Shown piece after piece: positions 25,395-33,027 of a DNA stretch of 64,000 nt. Source of the stretch: AG2 sp036493735 (GTDB taxonomy: Bacteria > Gemmatimonadota > Gemmatimonadetes > Gemmatimonadales > Gemmatimonadaceae); the NCBI GenBank assembly GCA_036493735.1, contig DASXPH010000142.1:1-64000 (forward strand), read 5' to 3'. Under the pieces are notes generated by a model. It had not been told where the DNA came from and ran no database searches. It saw nothing but the letters and a program-made list of their open reading frames with translations. Position numbers and translations under genes: made by a program. Every line of letters starts with the position of its first letter. Position 1 is the first letter of the stretch.

Positions 25395-26897
25395 ATGCGC
25401 CATCCCCTCCTCCACCTCGGCCTCCCCGCCGCACTGCTCGTCGCTTGCGCGCCGCCGGCCCAGCATACCTATATCGCACCCTCCTACCAGACCATCATCA
25501 GCACCACGGAGGAGAGTCAGGGCAGTCCGCCGACGCATCTCATCTACGTAGAGAATCGCTCGACGGTGCCGGTGATCATCTTCGCCCTTCGCCTGGAGAA
25601 TTGCGAGAACGTCAACGTGTCCTGCGGCGTCCACCCGTCGAACATCAAACTGGACGCCGGGCGGCGCGAGGTCGTCGAGCGCATCGGAGCGAAAAACACC
25701 AGTCAGGGCTTTGGCTACAACTTCAGCTACAGTTTTCGCGTCGATACGTCCTACGGCACGAAGGTCCTGGGCGCGCTGGCCGAGGCAGGCGACACGTCGG
25801 CTCGCGTGAGGCTCGAGGCGCAGCAGCACGCGGACTCGCTCCGCCGCGCCGAGACGGGACCGCACTACAACGACCTCACGCGTGGCGATTTCGCCGTGCT
25901 CGCGCCACGCATCGCCTCCATGCGCGCGTACCCGGACTCGCTCGTCCTCACGCCGGGCGAGCATGTGAGTATCGAACGAATTCGTCTCCTGTTGCTCGAC
26001 AGCACCGGGTCGGTGCTCGGCCAGACCCGGTGGCTGCGTTGGCAGTTGAGCGCGGGTGCTCTCCAGTTCAATCCGCCGAGAGATCTCGTGGCCCGGCGGC
26101 CGGGACGAAGCATCATTCGTTTCAGTCTGGCCGAGGACGCGCAGAAGCTCATCCCGACGCCGATCAATAGCGTTGAGTATCCTGTAATCGCCGCCTACGT
26201 CATCTCGGCGCACTCACCGACGTTCGAGGGACTCGTGCGCGACGCCGACACGAAGGCGGTGCTCGCCTGCGCCAGCGTTGCGCTCGAGGACAGCGCGGAG
26301 AACATCGTCGCGCGGCAGCGGTCGACGGCGGACGGCATATTCTCCCTGCCCGCCCCGCGGCCGGGGACGTATCGCGTTCGCGTCGAGACGCCGGGCTGGG
26401 CGCCAGCCTACGGGCCGAGCGAGGTCGCCAAGGCCGACGAGGATCGGCAGCATCAGTACGCGGTCAAGTTCACCGAGCAATTGCTCGGCTACTCCTCCTA
26501 CGCCATGAACGGCGACGAGATCAAGCACGCGCGTCCAGTCGCCCTCTCGACAACCGCCGCGGGCGCGTCAGGGGCATCAAGAGGCAAGGCGACGAAGAAG
26601 TCAGGGGGCGCCGCCAGCGAGAATCTCGCCACCGCGGTAACGCTTGGCGGCTCGGAGAGCATGCCGATTCTTGGCATTGTCGGGCCGGCACCGGTGGGCA
26701 CGTCTTGGATGCAGTTCGTCGTCGATTCGACCGGTCACGTCGAGCCGGGCTCGATCACGATCCCCGGCGACACGGCCAGCCGGCACCTAACGAGTGTGAC
26801 GAACATATTACCGCGCGTCCGCTTCTCGCCGGCGCGGGAGGGTGGGCGGCCGGTCTGCGAGTTGTTGCGGATGCAGGTGAACTTCAGCGGTCGATGA
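25395..26897 (+). CDS. Lipoprotein with carboxypeptidase-like and TonB-C-like domains
   Basis: A 500-residue lipoprotein (MRHPLLHLGLPAALLVACAP; lipobox LVAC). Residues about 20-270 form an unfamiliar beta-rich region. At about 275-350 is a carboxypeptidase-regulatory-like repeat (TFEGLVRDADTKAVLACASV and STADGIFSLPAPRPGTYRVRV). After a low-complexity alanine/glycine linker, the last 75 residues resemble the C-terminal domain of TonB: FVVDSTGHVEPGSI, LTSVTNILPRVRFSPAREGG and VCELLRMQVNF. Such a domain on an outer-membrane lipoprotein without the TonB inner-membrane helix is odd; it could bind a receptor's TonB box or simply be a structural copy. The convergent gap downstream holds a repeat plus a hairpin. 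Confidence 0.75.
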   Translation: MRHPLLHLGLPAALLVACAPPAQHTYIAPSYQTIISTTEESQGSPPTHLIYVENRSTVPVIIFALRLENCENVNVSCGVHPSNIKLDAGRREVVERIGAKNTSQGFGYNFSYSFRVDTSYGTKVLGALAEAGDTSARVRLEAQQHADSLRRAETGPHYNDLTRGDFAVLAPRIASMRAYPDSLVLTPGEHVSIERIRLLLLDSTGSVLGQTRWLRWQLSAGALQFNPPRDLVARRPGRSIIRFSLAEDAQKLIPTPINSVEYPVIAAYVISAHSPTFEGLVRDADTKAVLACASVALEDSAENIVARQRSTADGIFSLPAPRPGTYRVRVETPGWAPAYGPSEVAKADEDRQHQYAVKFTEQLLGYSSYAMNGDEIKHARPVALSTTAAGASGASRGKATKKSGGAASENLATAVTLGGSESMPILGIVGPAPVGTSWMQFVVDSTGHVEPGSITIPGDTASRHLTSVTNILPRVRFSPAREGGRPVCELLRMQVNFSGR

Positions 26898-26910
26898 GCA
26901 CGGGCGGAAA

Positions 26911-26979
26911 GCAAAAGCAGATCCCTCGTCGCTGCGCTCCTCGGGATGACAAGGTGAGGCGCTGTGCGCCTCACCTTGT
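26911..26979. terminator. Repeat copy followed by a 14-base-pair hairpin between convergent genes
   Basis: A copy of the GATCCCTCG/GGGATGAC repeat (26911-26950) runs into a perfect inverted repeat, ACAAGGTGAGGCGC (26949-26962), loop TGT, and its complement (26966-26979). The hairpin sits in the gap between two convergent genes and could stop transcription from both sides, although neither flank has a long T-run. Confidence 0.6.
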
Positions 26980-27041
26980 CTTGTCGCTTGGAAGTCGCAA
27001 ACGTCAGAGCGTTTGCTCTTGCTCCTCTCGCCTTGTACCCT

Positions 27042-29585
27042 CTAGCGATTCAGCCAGTAGGACATCTTGACGAGAAACGTATTCGCTGGGTGCAGCGCCA
27101 TCAGGTTCCGGATGTCGCTCCCGAAATTGGTGAAACCTTCCTGGTTCAGGTAGCCCTGACGACCTTCGTTCCACACCACGAACAGCGTCGAGCCGGGACG
27201 GTACTCCCAGCGGAACACCAGGTTCGATTGAAACTCTTTGAAGTTGAAGCCGCCTGGATCGCTCGTCACACTCGGATCGTCGAACGGCGCGAAGCGGGCG
27301 TCGTAGCTCTCCGCGCGCGGCGTCGACGAGAGCTGCCGAACGTTGGTGTACGCCCCCTTGCTCACGAACGGCTGCATGTACGCCTGCAGCGACATGGCCG
27401 GCGTGAAGGTGTAGTTCAATCGTAGCGTCGCCGCGGTCGTCGTTTGATCCAGACGGGCGAAGGTGTAGTGCGGGCCCAGGGCGTCGGAGTAGAAGCCGTA
27501 CCACTGATAGTCGTTGATGTTCGGGCTGTAGTTGAGCGACACCGACCCGCTGAATCGGCCGCCGGTCTTGTAGTCGATCTCGGGGCTCACGTTCCACTGA
27601 CGATTCTTGCCGTTGCCGACGTTGTAGACGTTGAGGCCAATGTACGGGACGATCGACCGCCGGTCGTCGCCGTTGATGAAGATCCACGGCGCATAGTAGC
27701 TGTCCTGTCGGATCGCCGGCCCGCCGCGCGCGCTGCGATCGTCGTACGTCGTGCCGAGCTGGCCGACGGTGGTTCCGAAGTGCAGCCCCCAGTTGTTCCT
27801 CAGCACGATCTGAAAGTTCGTATTGTACGCCGCCTCGAGCGGCAGACCGCTCGTCGTCCAGTACTGCCACCAGTTGTTGTTCCACTGGAAGCGCTGATAG
27901 AACCAGTGCACGTTGCGGTCGAAGTAGCCGACCCAGGTATTCCACGACGTCTGGTCGGCGCGGCGCAGGTAGCCCAGATCGTTGATCTCGAAGCCCGCCG
28001 ACCGGCGCTGATACGCAGACTCGAACATGAGGTGCTGACCGCCGACCTTGGCGAAGTGCAGCTCCTCGGCGTCGCCGCCTAACGCGGTGCGGTTGGAGTC
28101 GAGCGGCAGATTGGCGTCGGGCCGCTGGTAGTAGTGCACGGCATCCGTCTCGAGCGCCTGCATCGCGAGCGTGCTTCCCTGCACCCGGCTCTGATCGAGC
28201 TGACCGGAAATCTCGTAGCTGTTGTGATAGAAGCGATGCCGGAAATCGACGGCGCCGACATACGCGCTGTTTGGGAGATACGGCGCGGACCAGCTGTCGT
28301 TCTGCCGGTCGACGGCGGTGAGCATGCCACCGAAGGTCGTGTTGCCGCCGCGCAGGTCCTGCGTCACCCGCGCGACCGCGAAGTTGGTGCGTGGCTCGAA
28401 GGTCGTGTCGCCGGGGCTCTCGTAGCGCTGGGTCACCGCGTCGAGCACGCCGACGAAGGTGCCGCTCGTCAGGCGACCGGTGAGCTTGGCGGCGCCGAGG
28501 ATGGTCGTCGGGGGCTGCGGGACGCTGTCGCCGTAGGTGCCGGCGAGCTGCGGGGTCCGACCAATGCGCCTACTATAGTATAGGCCTTCGTTGGAGCAGT
28601 TGACGTTCGAGCAGTTGACGTTGAACTGGAACTGCCCGCGGCCGGCGACGAAGAAGGGACGGAGCTCGTTGAAGAAAGTCTCGTACGTCGTGAGGTTGAG
28701 GACCGCGGGATCGGCCTCGACCTGGCCGAAGTCGGGATTGATCGTCGCGTCGAGCGTCATGTTCGACGCGACGCGATACTTGATATCTCCGCCGACGGAC
28801 GCGCTCGAGTTGTTCGTGAACTGATTGTTGCTGGCGATCGTCGATGCGCGCTTGGTGACGACGTACGGAATCGCCTCGAGGCGACGTGGGACCTCGAGTC
28901 CTTCGAGTCCCTCGAGGGTGCCGAGCTGGGAGAGCATGTCCGGCTTGGACTGGCTGAACGCGGGCCAGCTCATGCGCTCGTTGTAGCGATAGATGTCGCG
29001 ATCGATCGTGAACCCGAAGTCGTGACGGTGTCCCTTCCCGTACCGCAACTGCGATAATGGTATCCTGAACTCGGCGGTCCAGCCTAACGAGTCGATTCTC
29101 GTCGCGACGTCCCAGACCGCGTCCCAGGCGAAGTCCTCGTTGCCGCCGTTCGAGATTTGCCCATCGAGCTTGACGCCGGCGGGATTGACGCCGAACTCGT
29201 AGCCGGTGCGCCGGTCGTGATACGAGTCGAGGAAGAGCCAGATCTTGTCCGACGCCGTGAAGGTGTCGCGACGTTCGAGAACGCTAAAGATGCTATCGGG
29301 GTGCGGATCGAAGGCGCGCACAAATACGTAGAGGTTCGACGCGTCGTACGCGACCCTGGCTTCGGTACGAAAGCGCGGCGTCTTGCCTTCGGTCGGCTGC
29401 CACTGCGTGAAGTCCGAGATTGCCGGCGCCTCGCGCCACACGTCGTCGTCATCCCGGCCGTCAATGACGGGCGCCCGCCGCGCGCGAATGGCGATGGCGG
29501 CAGTCCTCGCCGTATCCGGATGGACTCGTGTGTGTCCACTCGGAGTGACAAACATCAGAGCTGCGAGTGGGATGAGACTGAGCAT
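27042..29585 (-). CDS. DUF5916 outer-membrane protein with CBM9-like domain, second copy
   Basis: An 847-residue relative of the protein at 14656. The N-terminal CBM9/DOMON-like part includes PVIDGRDDDDVWREAPAISD, NLYVFVRAFDPHPDS and FGVNPAGVKLDGQISNGG. The DUF5916 part includes NPDFGQVEADPAVLNLTTYE, FFNELRPFFVAGRGQF and NEGLYYSRRIGRTPQL near residues 290-340. The barrel ends in FLVKMSYWLNR. A 15-base tandem duplication (28594-28623) repeats the residues NVNCS before the conserved NEGLYYSRR. It is an outer-membrane protein of unknown substrate. The two copies are not adjacent and are clearly diverged. Confidence 0.88.
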   Translation of the reverse strand: MLSLIPLAALMFVTPSGHTRVHPDTARTAAIAIRARRAPVIDGRDDDDVWREAPAISDFTQWQPTEGKTPRFRTEARVAYDASNLYVFVRAFDPHPDSIFSVLERRDTFTASDKIWLFLDSYHDRRTGYEFGVNPAGVKLDGQISNGGNEDFAWDAVWDVATRIDSLGWTAEFRIPLSQLRYGKGHRHDFGFTIDRDIYRYNERMSWPAFSQSKPDMLSQLGTLEGLEGLEVPRRLEAIPYVVTKRASTIASNNQFTNNSSASVGGDIKYRVASNMTLDATINPDFGQVEADPAVLNLTTYETFFNELRPFFVAGRGQFQFNVNCSNVNCSNEGLYYSRRIGRTPQLAGTYGDSVPQPPTTILGAAKLTGRLTSGTFVGVLDAVTQRYESPGDTTFEPRTNFAVARVTQDLRGGNTTFGGMLTAVDRQNDSWSAPYLPNSAYVGAVDFRHRFYHNSYEISGQLDQSRVQGSTLAMQALETDAVHYYQRPDANLPLDSNRTALGGDAEELHFAKVGGQHLMFESAYQRRSAGFEINDLGYLRRADQTSWNTWVGYFDRNVHWFYQRFQWNNNWWQYWTTSGLPLEAAYNTNFQIVLRNNWGLHFGTTVGQLGTTYDDRSARGGPAIRQDSYYAPWIFINGDDRRSIVPYIGLNVYNVGNGKNRQWNVSPEIDYKTGGRFSGSVSLNYSPNINDYQWYGFYSDALGPHYTFARLDQTTTAATLRLNYTFTPAMSLQAYMQPFVSKGAYTNVRQLSSTPRAESYDARFAPFDDPSVTSDPGGFNFKEFQSNLVFRWEYRPGSTLFVVWNEGRQGYLNQEGFTNFGSDIRNLMALHPANTFLVKMSYWLNR

Positions 29586-29668
29586 TCAGGGCTGACCGGT
29601 TGTCCTGATGGGTTGGACAATCATACCAGGAGAAAGGTCAGAAAAGTTTCGAGCTCAGTCAGGAAATG

Positions 29669-29688
29669 GAGGAGCTTGTCAGCTCCTC
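29669..29688 (-). terminator. Terminator-like hairpin after the HTHTP protein gene
   Basis: GAGGAGCT-TGTC-AGCTCCTC is a perfect 8-base-pair hairpin 12 bases beyond the stop codon of the minus-strand gene ending at 29701. On that strand it is followed by CATTTCC, a poor T-run, so termination may be partial. Confidence 0.45.
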
Positions 29689-29700
29689 ATGACAGGCGCG

Positions 29701-30201
29701 CTACAAATTCCCCCAGTTCGTATACGGCACCGGTTTGGTGAACGGCGGGCCGACCTGGATGACGATGTCGGCGTGTGCCGTGAGGGGAATCTTGGCGGGG
29801 TCGCCGGCGTACGGCTGGCCATTGAGCCAGACCTTCATCGATTCACCTTTACTAATCTTTGCCGTCGCCGCCTGTTTTCGGGTGAGCGGCTGTTGCCACA
29901 CGGCGAAGAAGTCGCCAAGGGTGAAGGAGCGGTCCATCGGCGCCTCGACGTGGATGATGCCGTCGGGGGTGTGCGTGTGCAGCCAGTAGATGCAGCGCGT
30001 CGACGCGGGGATGCCGATGAACGCCGGGATTGCGGTCGGCTTGCCGTGATCGATGATCGCCAGGTGTTGGTGGATGTGAATGCGCTGGCCTTCCTGCGCG
30101 TCGCAGGAGATGCCCCTGATCATCTGGCCGTAGGCTTGCGCGGCCGCGGGTGACGCGGCGCCGAGGAGGAGAAGGACGGTTATCGGACGAAACATGGTCA
30201 T
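29701..30201 (-). CDS. Secreted histidine-rich protein of unknown function
   Basis: A 166-residue product with signal peptide MTMFRPITVLLLLGAASPAA...AQA. The mature protein has two closely spaced histidine clusters, QRIHIHQHLAIIDHG near residue 40 and CIYWLHTHTPDGIIHVEAP near residue 70, in an otherwise beta-rich small domain. The HTHTPDGIIHVEAP block is strongly reminiscent of conserved secreted proteins seen in several phyla. The histidines suggest a metal site, probably copper or zinc (inference). The cysteines in ISCDA and RCIYW may pair. A second ATG (30195) is only two codons in. Confidence 0.75.
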   Translation of the reverse strand: MTMFRPITVLLLLGAASPAAAQAYGQMIRGISCDAQEGQRIHIHQHLAIIDHGKPTAIPAFIGIPASTRCIYWLHTHTPDGIIHVEAPMDRSFTLGDFFAVWQQPLTRKQAATAKISKGESMKVWLNGQPYAGDPAKIPLTAHADIVIQVGPPFTKPVPYTNWGNL

Positions 30202-30357
30202 GAAGTCAGGAATGGGGTTGGTCGTTATGTGGTGGAGGTGACGATCTCGCGCGGACCGCCAGGCGATTCGTGGCTGGTTGAATCTATTTTCGCGTCAGCG
30301 CCATCGCGCAGTCCACCAGGCATGCATAACAAACACTTCATTCCCCCTGACCGTAAT

Positions 30358-30377
30358 TGCATACAGGAGGGTATGCA
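30358..30377 (+). promoter_or_regulatory. Inverted repeat with AGGAGG in its loop
   Basis: TGCATAC-AGGAGG-GTATGCA is a perfect dyad 31 bases before the ATG at 30408. The loop is a full Shine-Dalgarno sequence, which is followed by a short frame (ATG 30373) that overlaps the gene start in another frame. It could be an operator or a small upstream control frame. Confidence 0.35.
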
Positions 30378-30407
30378 GTTCGCCACGCGCTTGCAGAGGG
30401 GGGCAGC

Positions 30408-31271
30408 ATGTCTCGCATCACGACCGCCAGTGTCCGATTGCTCATGATCGTCTCGCTCGTTACCGCCAGAGCGAACGCCCAACAACAACCTGGTAGCACC
30501 GACCGCGCGCCGATTCCACGGCAGGTGCTCGACGCGCGCACCGTCTTCATCGGGAATGGCGGCGGTCAGAGCTTCGGTGCCGAGAGCTACTACAGTCGGA
30601 CCAAGTACGATGGCGGTCCGAACCGCGTCTACGATGAGTTCTACACCGCCGTGAAAGACTGGGGACACTACGACATCGTCGGGTCGACCGACGCGGCAGA
30701 CGTGGCGCTCGTCATCAGATTCTCGAGCCCGATCGTCGATGCCGAATCCAGTGGCGCCGCGGACAATAGGTCGACCAATCCGGTCTATGACCCGCAGCTC
30801 AATCTATCGATCAACGATCCGCATACTGGCTTACCGCTGTGGACGATCACGGAACACATCGAGCCGGGTGACCATCGCGCGGATGACAATCGCCACTTCG
30901 ACGAAGCAATCGGCCGGGTCGTCAATGATCTGCGACGTCTCATCCTCACGCCGGAGCTCGCACTCTCGCAGAGCGACGAGCCGCCGCCGGGCGCGCGACA
31001 TATCGCCGAGGTTCACCGGCGCCAGATGGATGCCGGAATCGGACTGGTGTTAGGCAGCGCGATCGGCGCCGTGCTCACGGCACACACGGCGAACTACCAT
31101 TGTGCACCATTTCCGACGTATCCTCCCGACCTGAACGCTCCACTGCCGCGGGTCGATCTGGCTTGCGACGAGCGTCAGAGCTCGCAGCGGCTGAAGAATG
31201 AAATCGTCGGTTCGATCGGCGGGGCAATCATCGGCAGTCTGGTCGGCTGGGTCTTTCCGGTGAGCTTCTAA
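30408..31271 (+). CDS. Secreted protein with C-terminal glycine-zipper helix
   Basis: The ATG at 30408 follows GAGGGGGGCAGC, a good ribosome site, and begins a signal peptide (MSRITTASVRLLMIVSLVTA...NAQQ); in-frame codons upstream (from 30357) lack this. The 287-residue product has a mixed domain with YDEFYTAVKDWGHYDIVGS and ADVALVIRFSSPI near residues 60-105, a pattern found in secreted proteins that share the DVALVI/GLPLWTI layout. A hydrophobic zipper follows (GIGLVLGSAIGAVL and IVGSIGGAIIGSLVGWVFP at the end). The function is unknown. It converges on the SRPBCC gene with a 4-base overlap of the two 3' ends. Confidence 0.75.
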   Translation: MSRITTASVRLLMIVSLVTARANAQQQPGSTDRAPIPRQVLDARTVFIGNGGGQSFGAESYYSRTKYDGGPNRVYDEFYTAVKDWGHYDIVGSTDAADVALVIRFSSPIVDAESSGAADNRSTNPVYDPQLNLSINDPHTGLPLWTITEHIEPGDHRADDNRHFDEAIGRVVNDLRRLILTPELALSQSDEPPPGARHIAEVHRRQMDAGIGLVLGSAIGAVLTAHTANYHCAPFPTYPPDLNAPLPRVDLACDERQSSQRLKNEIVGSIGGAIIGSLVGWVFPVSF

Positions 31272-31768
31272 CGGGCAGCGCGGGCCGTCTCGATCGCCGC
31301 CGCCTCGCCCGCGGCGGCGGTCTCCGGCGCCGAGATCGCGAGCGGACGACCTGTCTCGAGGAGCGACTTGAGGCTCGCCAACGCTTTCGGCCAGCCGCCG
31401 GAGATGCCCTGGAGCACGCCCGACCCTTCGCGGAGATCGTCGTGCACGACGGTGAGCTTGACCTCGGCGCCTAACGACTCAATGTCGAACGTCACCGTCG
31501 AGTAGCCTTCGGCACGGAGCGCGTCGTCGAGCTCGACGCGCCAGGTGAACACAAGGTGGCGCGGCGGGTCGGCCTCGAGGACGATGCCGCTGTCGGAGAG
31601 CTTGCCGTCTCGTCCCCAGTAGCGCACCGGCGCGCCGACGGCCCAGCTGCTCTCGACGCGCCGGCCGAACATATAGCGTTCCGTGAACTCGGCGCTCGTC
31701 AACGCCTGCCAGAGCCGCTCGGCCGTGGTCGCGATATACGTCACATAGACGAAGCTCGGCCTAGTCAT
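31268..31768 (-). CDS. SRPBCC/AHSA1-domain protein
   Basis: A 166-residue START-like protein of the Aha1-C (AHSA1) type: FVYVTYIATTAERLWQALTS, then WAVGAPVRYWGRDGKLSDSG, DPPRHLVFTWRVEL and LEAEV-like strands, and the closing helix GWPKALASLKSLLETG. The hydrophobic cavity of this fold binds small lipophilic ligands. The ATG lies inside the last codons of the preceding arsR gene (8-base overlap), so the two are co-transcribed and coupled. ArsR-SRPBCC pairs are widespread; the regulator is thought to control the pair, and the SRPBCC protein may bind or process the inducer (inference). A C-terminal alanine-rich tail follows the domain. Confidence 0.9.
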   Translation of the reverse strand: MTRPSFVYVTYIATTAERLWQALTSAEFTERYMFGRRVESSWAVGAPVRYWGRDGKLSDSGIVLEADPPRHLVFTWRVELDDALRAEGYSTVTFDIESLGAEVKLTVVHDDLREGSGVLQGISGGWPKALASLKSLLETGRPLAISAPETAAAGEAAAIETARAAR

Positions 31769-32084
31769 CGGACGCCTCCCGTTCCTCGAGTGCGCGTTTC
31801 AAGTCTGCTAATACCGCGACGCGCGTCTTCTCGTACTCCGCGATCCAGCGCCGGGCGATCTCATGGATCGGCGCGGGATTGAGGTAGTGCAGCTTTTCGC
31901 GGCCGCGCCAGATCGTGACGACGAGGCTCGCCTCCTCGAGCACCGCGAGGTGCTTCGTGACGGCTTGCCGCGACATATCGAGCTGGGCGGCCAGCTCGCC
32001 GAGGGTCTGCCCGTTGCGCGCGCGCAAACGATCGAGCAGGAGTCGGCGGCTGGCGTCCGCGAGCGCCTTGAAGACGTCGTCCAT
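31761..32084 (-). CDS. ArsR-family transcriptional repressor
   Basis: A 107-residue winged-helix protein: MDDVFKALADASRRLLLDRL, recognition helix region LAAQLDMSRQAVTKHLAVLE, wing LVVTIWRGREKLHYLNP. It has no cysteine cluster of the metal-sensing ArsR type, which agrees with pairing to an SRPBCC protein instead of a metal transporter. I chose the ATG at 32084; a TTG at 32102 is possible but lies inside the operator. The perfect inverted repeat just upstream is the likely binding site for autoregulation. Confidence 0.9.
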   Translation of the reverse strand: MDDVFKALADASRRLLLDRLRARNGQTLGELAAQLDMSRQAVTKHLAVLEEASLVVTIWRGREKLHYLNPAPIHEIARRWIAEYEKTRVAVLADLKRALEEREASDD

Positions 32085-32096
32085 CCACGGGATATA

Positions 32097-32116
32097 ATGC
32101 AACTTTTTGGTTGCAT
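32097..32116. promoter_or_regulatory. Operator of the ArsR-SRPBCC pair
   Basis: ATGCAAC-TTTTTG-GTTGCAT is a perfect dyad with 7-base arms, 12 bases upstream of the arsR start. The symmetry, arm length and place fit an ArsR dimer site that blocks its own promoter. Confidence 0.7.
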
Positions 32117-32210
32117 GTCAAGAGTTGGCTGTCGAACGCCGTCCGTCTGGCGAGCCCGCTCTAGTTAGGCTACAATACCGACGCTCGACCCACCTACCGG
32201 AGACCTGCTC

Positions 32211-33014
32211 ATGGACCGCAGACACTTCGTCGTCTCGTCCGCGCTAGGCACTGCGGCTCTCGCCAGCAAGAAGACGCTTCCCATCGCGGAGAACGCAGCC
32301 GCCGCGGCCGCAGCAACGAACGCCGGGACGCGTAAAATTCTCATCGCGGGCGGCAACTACGGCACGTCGTTCATTCGCTATATGGCGCAGTTGACGGGCA
32401 AGTCGCGACCGAGGCTCCTCTATCTCCCGACGGCGTCGGCGGACAGTCCTGCCGGGAGCATCGGCTGGTTCCGGAACTGTGCGCCAGTCGAATGCGAGCC
32501 GTTCGTGCAGGAGAGCTTCATCGCCAGCTCGCGCCAGGACAAAGGATGGGACGAAGTGCTACTGTCGATGGATGGCATCGTCGCGTCGGGCGGCAACACG
32601 CTCAACCAGCAGGCGATCTGGAAGGCGCAGGGCATCGACCAGGTGTTGCGGCAGGCGTGGGACCGCGGCATTGTGCTCGGCGGCGCGAGCGCTGGCTCGT
32701 TATGCTGGTTCGAGGAAGGGACGACGGACTCGCGTCCCAAGGAGCTGACAACGGTCCAGTGCCTCGGCTTCCTCAAGGGCAGCCATTCGCCGCACTACGA
32801 CCGCGAGCCGCTCCGTCGGCCACTTTATCAAAAGCTCATCAGCTCCGGCCAGATGAAGCCCGGCTACGCGTGCGACAACGACGCCGGGATCTACTTCGAG
32901 GACAATGAGGTGAAGCGCGTCGTGTCGACGCACCCGGAGGCGAAGGTGTACTACGTGAGTATGGTTGGCGGAAAGATCAACGAGAAGGTGTTGGAGCCGG
33001 AGAAGATCGCGTAG
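32211..33014 (+). CDS. Peptidase S51 (peptidase E/cyanophycinase-like) protein
   Basis: A 267-residue protein with a class I glutamine-amidotransferase-like fold: KILIAGGNYG at the start of the domain, MDGIVASGGNTLNQ, and the nucleophile elbow GIVLGGASAGSLCWF, where the serine of SAGS is the S51 catalytic residue. The C-terminal part has DNDAGIYFEDNEVKRVV. The N-terminus MDRRHFVVSSALGTAALASK resembles a twin-arginine leader (RR-x-F-V). The family cleaves Asp-X dipeptides or beta-aspartyl chains. Relatives of this exact length are annotated as peptidase E, and the Tat-like leader would place it outside the cytoplasm, which is unusual for peptidase E. It converges on the PQQ-propeller gene. Confidence 0.85.
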   Translation: MDRRHFVVSSALGTAALASKKTLPIAENAAAAAAATNAGTRKILIAGGNYGTSFIRYMAQLTGKSRPRLLYLPTASADSPAGSIGWFRNCAPVECEPFVQESFIASSRQDKGWDEVLLSMDGIVASGGNTLNQQAIWKAQGIDQVLRQAWDRGIVLGGASAGSLCWFEEGTTDSRPKELTTVQCLGFLKGSHSPHYDREPLRRPLYQKLISSGQMKPGYACDNDAGIYFEDNEVKRVVSTHPEAKVYYVSMVGGKINEKVLEPEKIA

Positions 33015-33027
33015 CGGTAGTCAGTGG

